DNA of 5,182 nucleotides, from NCBI GenBank assembly GCA_018067115.1, contig JAGPVI010000044.1:1-5182 (forward strand), given 5' to 3'. The first letter of the stretch is position 1. Each line of letters begins with the position of its first letter. This document shows positions 1 to 5,182 of the stretch, piece by piece. A model generated the notes under the pieces. That model saw nothing but the letters and a program-made list of their open reading frames with translations, did no database searches and was not told the DNA's origin. The translations under genes were made by a program, and so were the position numbers. Source of the stretch: Bizionia sp. Lineage in GTDB: Bacteria > Bacteroidota > Bacteroidia > Flavobacteriales > Flavobacteriaceae.

Positions 1-680
1 TCTGTTTTAAATTCAAGCGGACCAAAGTACCCCATCTGTTTTACTATCCAATTTTTTCGTCCTTGAATATAAGGCGACGCCGGATTTGCACGATAACGTA
101 ACGGATTTGGTAATATCGATGCTATTGCCGCAGCTTCGTACTGCGATAATTTTGCTGCCGATTTTTTAAACCAAAACTGAGCAGCGGCTTCGGCACCGTA
201 AATACCATCTCCCATTTCAATACTGTTTAAATAGACTTCTAAAATGCGTTCTTTACTCCAAATGCCTTCGATTAAAAAGGTGAAATACGTTTCTAACCCT
301 TTACGTAGCCAACTGCGTTGCGGCCATAAAAAAACATTCTTAGCTGTTTGCTGACTAATAGAACTTGCCCCTCGAATCCGTTTTCCTTTCTTATTATGCT
401 CGTAAGCTTTCTCTATGGCTTCGATATCGAAACCATTGTGGTTTAAAAAATTTTGATCTTCACTACAAATCACTGCGCGTTGCAAATTTTTGGATATCGC
501 TTCCATAGGCACCCAATCGTGATTCCACAACTTTTTATTAGCATTATCATCTTCAAAATAACGAATAACCATTAAAGGTGTTACGGGAACAGGCACGTAT
601 TTAAACAAGACTACACTAGCTATAGAGAACGCAAAACACCAAAAAATAAGTTTAAAAAAAAATCGGAATATTACTTTCAT
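1..680 (-). CDS. mtgA: Monofunctional biosynthetic peptidoglycan transglycosylase (MtgA), 3' end cut by window edge
   Basis: Membrane-anchored glycosyltransferase of family GT51 that polymerises lipid II into glycan strands on the periplasmic face of the inner membrane, without a transpeptidase domain. The first 226 codons are visible, and the frame is open to the window edge. A single hydrophobic segment lies at about residues 4-27, followed by the GT51 domain. Motif I is SEDQNF with H81 and G83 following, where E74 is the expected catalytic base. Motif II is RGASSISQQTAKN (103-115). Motif III is KERILEVYLN (143-152), with E148 in the place of the second conserved glutamate. NSIEMGDGIYGAEAAA follows at 152-167. 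E. coli MtgA is about 240 residues, so probably only a short C-terminal tail is missing. The absence of a fused penicillin-binding domain is inferred from the sequence reaching the NPLRYR region (192-197), near the usual end of MtgA. The start ATG shares its A with the stop of the upstream oxidoreductase gene, which fixes the start and implies co-transcription. A run of nine T occurs at codons 7-9. Confidence 0.93.
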   Translation of the reverse strand, partial: MKVIFRFFFKLIFWCFAFSIASVVLFKYVPVPVTPLMVIRYFEDDNANKKLWNHDWVPMEAISKNLQRAVICSEDQNFLNHNGFDIEAIEKAYEHNKKGKRIRGASSISQQTAKNVFLWPQRSWLRKGLETYFTFLIEGIWSKERILEVYLNSIEMGDGIYGAEAAAQFWFKKSAAKLSQYEAAAIASILPNPLRYRANPASPYIQGRKNWIVKQMGYFGPLEFKT

Positions 681-682
681 TA
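678..682 (-). other. TAATG stop/start overlap between oxidoreductase gene and mtgA
   Basis: On the minus strand the TAA stop of the FAD oxidoreductase (682-680) and the ATG of mtgA (680-678) share one base, giving TAATG. Such one-base overlaps are typical of termination-reinitiation coupling. They indicate that the two genes are on one mRNA and that mtgA translation depends at least partly on translation of the gene before it. The overlap itself is read directly; the coupling is inferred. Confidence 0.85.
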
Positions 683-1798
683 TGCTGTTAATTCTGCTAA
701 TTGTTTACCGATTAAACTCCCTATTGCTATCCCCATTCCACCTAATCTTACGCCGCAATATACGTTATTGCTCACTTGTTTTAACAGTGGTTTTTTCTTA
801 TTTCCAACCCCCATTATTCCGCTCCAACGTTGGTCTATTTCAAATGGTATTGTAGGTAAAATAACAGTTTTTAAAAGGTTTTCTAATGTGTTTTGTATTT
901 GTGGTGTTTGCCCAAATTGAGTGGTTTCTTCTGTTTTAAAATCTAAATGTCTTCCACCGCCAAACAGCACGCGGTTATTTATGGTTCTAAAGTAATAATA
1001 GCCTTTATCCATATGAAACGTTCCCTTGAAAGGTAAATTGGTAATAGGTTTGGTAATTAATACTTGGGCTCTTGCTGGTTTAACAGCATCAGTTTTAATT
1101 AATTTTGAAGCAAATCCATTTGTTGCTATACATACTTTTCGCGATGAAAATTCGAAGTTATTGGTTTTTAAGACAACCTTATTTCCGGTATCGTTTAAGG
1201 CTTCAACCGACACGTTATTTAAAATTTTTACGCCAGAGGCTTGCACCTTTTGTAATAATGTAGTCATTAATTTTCCAGTATTTAACTGCCCTTCAAAAGC
1301 ATTATACACATATTGACTTTTAATATTTTTAAATCCGAAGCTATTCTCCTTTAAAGAAAATACTGGAGCATTAAAAAGTGGGTGTAATAGAGCATTTATA
1401 TTTTCTTTTTTATCTAAACAGGTTTCGAAGGTTTCAGTTTCGTTTTGTGTAAACAATTCATATCCGCCGTAATGTTTATAGCCAATGGCTTGTGCTCCTA
1501 AAGTGTTTTTTAATAGTTTTAAACCCTCCACGCGTTGCGTAACGAGTTCTACGACTTCTTCTGTTGTATGCTGCTTTAAATCGTCTATTATTTCACTTAA
1601 ACTTCCAAAACAAGCGAAACCTGCATTTTTTGTACTTGCTCCCTGAGGCATTATACCCTGTTCTACAATTAAAATGGTTGCTTTAGGATGTTTACTTTTT
1701 AAATGTAAAGCACAGGTTAACCCAACGATACCACTTCCAATAATTGTATAATCGATATTACTTAACCAGCTTTGTCGTTCCCAATACGATAGATTCAT
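680..1798 (-). CDS. FAD-dependent oxidoreductase, DAO (D-amino acid oxidase-like) family
   Basis: A 372-residue flavoprotein predicted to oxidise the C-N bond of an amino acid or amine; the exact substrate cannot be told from the sequence. The N-terminal Rossmann fold carries the dinucleotide motif GSGIVG (21-26) followed by E46, which is in position to bind the adenosine ribose. GASTKNAGFA (53-62) is the second flavin-contacting segment usual in DAO proteins. The middle third is the substrate domain. The C-terminal part returns to FAD binding, with WSGIMG (325-330) and GVRLGGMGIA (349-358). The opening SYWE (4-7) resembles the N-terminus of amine/glycine oxidase-like relatives such as the PuuB/OrdL group. 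There is no signal peptide, so it should be cytoplasmic. Length is normal for the family. The annotated ATG leaves about 16 residues before the first beta strand, which is reasonable. It is the first gene of a two-gene unit with mtgA. A role linked to D-amino acids from the cell wall is conceivable but is only inference from that neighbour. Confidence 0.88.
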   Translation of the reverse strand: MNLSYWERQSWLSNIDYTIIGSGIVGLTCALHLKSKHPKATILIVEQGIMPQGASTKNAGFACFGSLSEIIDDLKQHTTEEVVELVTQRVEGLKLLKNTLGAQAIGYKHYGGYELFTQNETETFETCLDKKENINALLHPLFNAPVFSLKENSFGFKNIKSQYVYNAFEGQLNTGKLMTTLLQKVQASGVKILNNVSVEALNDTGNKVVLKTNNFEFSSRKVCIATNGFASKLIKTDAVKPARAQVLITKPITNLPFKGTFHMDKGYYYFRTINNRVLFGGGRHLDFKTEETTQFGQTPQIQNTLENLLKTVILPTIPFEIDQRWSGIMGVGNKKKPLLKQVSNNVYCGVRLGGMGIAIGSLIGKQLAELTA

Positions 1799-1837
1799 AG
1801 GACTAATTTAGCATATTTATTTTAAAAATTAGGGCAT

Positions 1838-1868
1838 AAAAAAACTCCGAAATTGCTTTCGGAGTTTT
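1838..1868 (-). terminator. Intrinsic terminator of the metalloprotease gene
   Basis: Positions 1841-1852 and 1857-1868 are perfect 12-bp inverted repeats around a 4-base loop. Read on the minus strand, the stem is followed by an uninterrupted run of seven T, which includes the last stem bases, and the loop is GCAA, a stable GNRA tetraloop. It begins 24 bases after the protease stop codon, the expected place for its terminator. The plus-strand reading has only four T after the stem, so any bidirectional activity would be weaker, and no plus-strand gene lies to its left. Confidence 0.9.
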
Positions 1869-1892
1869 AATTATATATAAAAGAAGTTGAAA

Positions 1893-4637
1893 TTATTCTA
1901 CAACAATCTTTTTAGTAAAAGTTCTAGAACCGTCATTTACGTTTAATAAATACATTCCAGCTTGAACGTTTCCTAAGTTAATAGTTTCGTTAAACGCTCC
2001 AGAATTGTTAAATCCTTTTGTGTAAACCGAACGTCCTCTAATATCGAATACCTCTAGAGATACATTATTAGACGTTGAATTAAACTTCACATTAAACTCA
2101 CCGTTATTAGGGTTTGGATAGATTGCAAAATTGTTTTCTAATGCAAAATCATCTGTGCTTAATGTAGTCGTACAGAATTCTATAGACCAGTCGTTAAAGG
2201 TACCAGTATTCCCCACTTCAAAATCAGCCATAATAAGCGTCCAATCTCCAGCAGTAGTAAGTCCATTAAAGTTTGATAAATCTCCCGTAGAAGAGAACGT
2301 ACCTGTAATATTATCACCACAAACAACAGGAGGAGAACCTACTGCGAAAGTGATATCAAAATTAGAACTACCTGCACATTCAAACCCCCAAAGATTAATA
2401 AAATTCACCCCATCTGGATGTTGAAGTTGCACTACCATATCACTTAATTCTGGGTGAGTAATATCTACGTTAACTTTAATTGTAGTACCAGCACCAATAG
2501 TTGCTGTTTCAGACACGTTAATCACATTACCAATAGCTTGACCTTGTCCGCTACCTGTTGCTACACCATCTGGAATAGCTGTACCTAAAGGTCCTGATTC
2601 ATAAAGATTACACGTTTCAGAAACACTAGTATTTAAAGCAAAACTTTTTGAATTTACATTAAAGAATATGTTACCTACTGCCTCTACCATAATACGGCAA
2701 AAAGGAGCCTGTGTAGTTGGCACAGTGATATTGTAAGAACCATTATTAGCAACATTTGAAGCTAATACAGTACCGAAAGTAGCACCACCATCTGTAGACA
2801 ATAAAATATTTACAGTAGACACGTTGATTCCTGCTGCTGTTGTATTTGCAACATCCCAAGTAATTGTTTCTGTATCTCCAGCCGTCCAGCTAATTCCCGC
2901 TGTATCTTGAGAAGTAACTAAGAAAGGTCCTGCAGATGTAGTAACGTTAGCCGTCATTTGATCTACCGCAGTTTGTCCTCCATTTACATCGTTATCTCTA
3001 ACTGTTAATCTAAAGTTTAACGCTCTCTGCACAGAAGATAGTTTCTCCCAAGTTGTAGACACGCCTCCTGAAGCAACAACATCTGTTAATTTAGGAATAT
3101 ATCTTGTCACATCTGAAGTTCCAGCGTAAGATCTTACTAAAGGTCCAGCAGCAGTAGTCTCTGTTGGTACGCCAGCAGGTCCTAAATCGTACTGTTCCCA
3201 AGTATAGGTATGCCCAGCAGTACCATCTGCATCTGTAGATGACCCTGTTAATTTATAAGGTGTAGACATTGGAATAGTATAATCTGCTCCTGCATTACTC
3301 GTTGGAGCACTGTTTCCTGTCGCTATCTCATTAGGACACGTACTACCAGCTCCTGTGCTAATGTTAGCAAAAATCATTTGTAAACTTTTCTGATGAAAAT
3401 AAGCATCACTATTTCCTTGAACATTTTGAGGCGCACAAATTCCAGCGTAAGCCATAATTGTAGACCCACTTCCTGGTTCGTAAGCATTAGATGCCGTTCT
3501 GTTTCCACCTGCACAGTTACCACCATTACCATTAAAAGTATGTGGCGCTCCAAATTGATGACCTAATTCATGAGCAACATAATCGATATCGTATGCATCT
3601 CCAATTGGTTGAGGCGACCCTGTGATACCTCTTGCTTTATTACCAGTACATGGAGAGTTTAACGACGCTAAACCACCACCACCAGTACTAAAAGTATGTC
3701 CTACATCGTAGTTAGGGCTTTGGATTATATTATCAATAACTATCTGGCTTTCGTTAATTAAAGCTCCTGCATTGTTATTGGTGAAGTTATCAGAATCAAT
3801 AAAAATAACAGCATCATTATTAGCTACAAGCGTCATTGTTAACGATAAATCTCTTTCGTAAATTTGGTTGTTTCTATTAATAGTAACTACTACAGCTGCA
3901 AGAACCGCCGCTTTTTTAGCAGCTTCTGTATCTCCTGCTGTTAAACCAGCCGCTAGCCAATGGAAAGCAGAATACTCGATAGTAGTTGCAACTGCTAATC
4001 TGTATTCTCTCATCATTCCATCATTAGCATTTTTCTGTGCTTGGTGATCGAAATTTGCATCCATTTCTATATGTTCATCATCATTCTCAAAACCACAAAT
4101 CCATGCGCTATCTAATGCTGGTAAATCGCGTTTTGCATAAACGATATAGTTATTTCCTTCTTTGGTAAAAGGATCGATAAACTGTACACCGTTATTGGTA
4201 GACATAGTCATTGTATGTAACCCTTGGTTAGTAATACTAAAACGCATAGTAGTCCCTGGGTTATTTACACTCTCTCCTATATAAGTACGGATTTCTGGAT
4301 ATTTATCTTGTAATCCCTTTTCCATTACAGAAGCTTCCTTTACTCTAAAAGATTCGAAAGTATTATTTGCTGTAGGGAAATCGATAATTACATTTGAAGG
4401 CGCAAACGTATTTTTTCTGCTTGGCGCATTCTGAAGTTCATTTTTTAAAGCATCTATATTCAATGTGTAGAACTGAGCTTTGTTAGGCATTGTTTTTCTC
4501 AATACCTGTTCTTTCATTTTAGTCTTTGACTGTGATGTTTCACTCCAAAATCCTCTATCTTGCTGTGCAAAACTAGACACTGAAAATAAAACTACCGCTG
4601 CCAAAATTAAACTATTACGGAAGTAATTGTGTTTCAT
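1893..4637 (-). CDS. Secreted reprolysin-like zinc metalloprotease with P-domain and T9SS type A sorting domain
   Basis: A 914-residue extracellular endopeptidase. Domains in order: Sec signal peptide at 1-24 (basic start, hydrophobic core, cleavage likely after SSFA); a propeptide-like region at about 25-205; the metzincin-type catalytic domain at about 209-435; an Ig/PKD-like module at about 442-570; a second Ig-like module at about 571-668; a proprotein-convertase P-domain at about 674-825; and a C-terminal T9SS type A sorting domain at about 835-914. The zinc site is HELGHQFGAPH, with ligands H356, H360 and H366 and general base E357. The Met-turn is IMAY with M395. C330, C375, C401 and C434 could form disulfides. 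The P-domain ends with the usual GDWTL...TGTFNDWSIEF pattern (797-821). The sorting domain has YPNP (840-843), FDIRGR (864-869), GMYLLNV (894-900) and a basic end KKIVVE. It is therefore predicted to cross the outer membrane by T9SS, with the sorting domain removed on the way. The ATG lies directly before a clean signal peptide and about 23 bases after a predicted transcription start, supporting this start. It has its own promoter and terminator. Peptide specificity cannot be read from the sequence. Confidence 0.94.
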   Translation of the reverse strand: MKHNYFRNSLILAAVVLFSVSSFAQQDRGFWSETSQSKTKMKEQVLRKTMPNKAQFYTLNIDALKNELQNAPSRKNTFAPSNVIIDFPTANNTFESFRVKEASVMEKGLQDKYPEIRTYIGESVNNPGTTMRFSITNQGLHTMTMSTNNGVQFIDPFTKEGNNYIVYAKRDLPALDSAWICGFENDDEHIEMDANFDHQAQKNANDGMMREYRLAVATTIEYSAFHWLAAGLTAGDTEAAKKAAVLAAVVVTINRNNQIYERDLSLTMTLVANNDAVIFIDSDNFTNNNAGALINESQIVIDNIIQSPNYDVGHTFSTGGGGLASLNSPCTGNKARGITGSPQPIGDAYDIDYVAHELGHQFGAPHTFNGNGGNCAGGNRTASNAYEPGSGSTIMAYAGICAPQNVQGNSDAYFHQKSLQMIFANISTGAGSTCPNEIATGNSAPTSNAGADYTIPMSTPYKLTGSSTDADGTAGHTYTWEQYDLGPAGVPTETTAAGPLVRSYAGTSDVTRYIPKLTDVVASGGVSTTWEKLSSVQRALNFRLTVRDNDVNGGQTAVDQMTANVTTSAGPFLVTSQDTAGISWTAGDTETITWDVANTTAAGINVSTVNILLSTDGGATFGTVLASNVANNGSYNITVPTTQAPFCRIMVEAVGNIFFNVNSKSFALNTSVSETCNLYESGPLGTAIPDGVATGSGQGQAIGNVINVSETATIGAGTTIKVNVDITHPELSDMVVQLQHPDGVNFINLWGFECAGSSNFDITFAVGSPPVVCGDNITGTFSSTGDLSNFNGLTTAGDWTLIMADFEVGNTGTFNDWSIEFCTTTLSTDDFALENNFAIYPNPNNGEFNVKFNSTSNNVSLEVFDIRGRSVYTKGFNNSGAFNETINLGNVQAGMYLLNVNDGSRTFTKKIVVE

Positions 4638-4666
4638 GGTTTATTTTTAATTAAATTAATACGCTA

Positions 4667-4697
4667 TAAATATACTTCGTAATTTACCCATTACAAA
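4667..4697 (-). promoter_or_regulatory. Bacteroidota-type promoter of the metalloprotease gene
   Basis: On the minus strand, TTTG (4697-4694) is followed after exactly 19 bases by TATATTTA (4674-4667). The flavobacterial consensus is a -33 TTG/TTTG element and a -7 TAnnTTTG element about 19 bases apart. The match is complete at -33 and misses only the final G at -7. Transcription would start near 4660, giving a leader of roughly 23 bases to the protease ATG. The leader is A/T-rich with no Shine-Dalgarno motif, as usual in this phylum. This is a sequence match only. Confidence 0.65.
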
Positions 4698-4728
4698 GTT
4701 CTAAAAGTTAAATTAAAAATTTATGATT

Positions 4729-5182
4729 ATGAAACACCTCGCATTATTGCTCATTTTTATTCTCTTTACGTGTCATTCTACGAAGAAAACAAACAACACT
4801 GAAAACGCTAAGCCAATGATTAACAACCTACAGTGCCCAGAAGATGGCATGTGTTCTTTAACGGTTTCAAAACTGAAATCTCTAAACGTTAAAAGTGATG
4901 AGTTTGGTAACTCTTATACTGAAATAGCAGACGGCAATAACACGCTTTTGACTTTTGAGTACAAGCGTAAACCAATAGAAAATGTTGAAGACGATAACTA
5001 CCAAGAATTTGTATATATAGAGTTACAAAACCCAATTGAAAACCTCACGCTTGAAGATAATCAGTTACAAGATGCTAAAGTCACTTTTGTAAGATTGTGT
5101 TTTTGCAAAGGACAAACTGGTGCCTACAAAGTTACGAACGGAAAACTGAACATTACCAAACTTGAAACATCAAGCTATCAAT
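4729..5182 (+). CDS. Putative lipoprotein of unrecognised family, 3' end cut by window edge
   Basis: The frame is open from the start to the window edge; 151 codons are visible. The N-terminus MKHLALLLIFILFTC is a lipoprotein signal peptide: basic start, hydrophobic core and lipobox LFTC, with C15 as the predicted lipidated residue. A short polar, Lys/Asn-rich linker follows (about 16-33). The rest is a soluble, acidic domain with no recognised catalytic motif. It has two cysteine pairs, CPEDGMC (C36 and C42) and CFCKG (C124 and C126), which suggests disulfides or metal binding, though this is only inference. The mature protein should sit on the periplasmic side of a membrane or on the outer membrane; no acidic surface-export signal follows the cysteine. 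An in-frame ATG six bases upstream (4723) would add Met-Ile. I prefer 4729 because the same A-rich element and ATGAAACAC start also appear at the divergent protease gene. No clear promoter was seen for it. I do not recognise the family and assign no function. Confidence 0.8.
   Translation, partial: MKHLALLLIFILFTCHSTKKTNNTENAKPMINNLQCPEDGMCSLTVSKLKSLNVKSDEFGNSYTEIADGNNTLLTFEYKRKPIENVEDDNYQEFVYIELQNPIENLTLEDNQLQDAKVTFVRLCFCKGQTGAYKVTNGKLNITKLETSSYQ

Noticed and set aside
1026..1316. Plus-strand open frame of 96 codons
   Set aside because: It lies wholly inside the oxidoreductase gene on the opposite strand, has no recognisable domain or plausible start context, and the minus-strand protein has clear family motifs throughout.
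1799..1812. TAAATTAG (complement of 1805-1812) as a -7 box for the oxidoreductase gene
   Set aside because: It would place transcription start at about the ATG, leaving no leader, and no TTG lies at the right distance upstream.
1838..1868. Hairpin as a regulatory attenuator or small RNA gene
   Set aside because: The stem plus T-run directly after the protease stop is a standard intrinsic terminator, and no alternative pairing partner or leader peptide is visible nearby.
2131..2424. Plus-strand open frame of 97 codons
   Set aside because: It is antisense to the P-domain and sorting-domain linker of the protease, with low-complexity composition and no features of a real protein.
4624..4687. 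TAATTGTG and TAATTTAC as -7 elements for the plus-strand lipoprotein gene
   Set aside because: Each has one or more mismatches at key positions and neither has a TTG element about 19 bases upstream.

Overview
The window most likely comes from a marine-type member of the Flavobacteriaceae (Bacteroidota). The DNA is AT-rich. The large secreted protein ends in a type IX secretion (T9SS) type A sorting domain, which is restricted to Bacteroidota. The best promoter in the window fits the flavobacterial TTTG / TAnnTTTG pattern rather than the sigma-70 pattern, and start codons are preceded by A-rich sequence instead of Shine-Dalgarno motifs.

Layout from left to right: (1) positions 1-680, minus strand, the N-terminal 226 codons of a monofunctional peptidoglycan glycosyltransferase (mtgA), cut by the window edge; (2) 680-1798, minus strand, a DAO-family FAD-dependent oxidoreductase whose stop codon overlaps the mtgA start as TAATG, so the two form a translationally coupled pair in the order oxidoreductase-mtgA; (3) 1838-1868, a strong intrinsic terminator with a 12-bp perfect stem; (4) 1893-4637, minus strand, a 914-residue secreted zinc metalloprotease with signal peptide, propeptide, metzincin-type catalytic domain, Ig-like modules, P-domain and T9SS sorting domain; (5) 4638-4728, a short divergent intergenic region carrying a good Bacteroidota promoter for the protease; (6) 4729-5182, plus strand, the start of a small lipoprotein of unrecognised family, cut by the right edge.

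The protease appears to be a self-contained transcription unit with its own promoter and terminator. It would be exported by Sec, moved across the outer membrane by T9SS, and released or anchored at the surface to digest external protein. The oxidoreductase-mtgA pair is a separate unit: MtgA polymerises glycan strands at the inner membrane, while the oxidoreductase is predicted to be cytoplasmic with unknown substrate. I found no mobile element, CRISPR array, RNA gene or clear novel system. The least explained items are the cysteine-containing lipoprotein, the oxidoreductase-mtgA coupling, and the mirrored start regions of the divergent genes.
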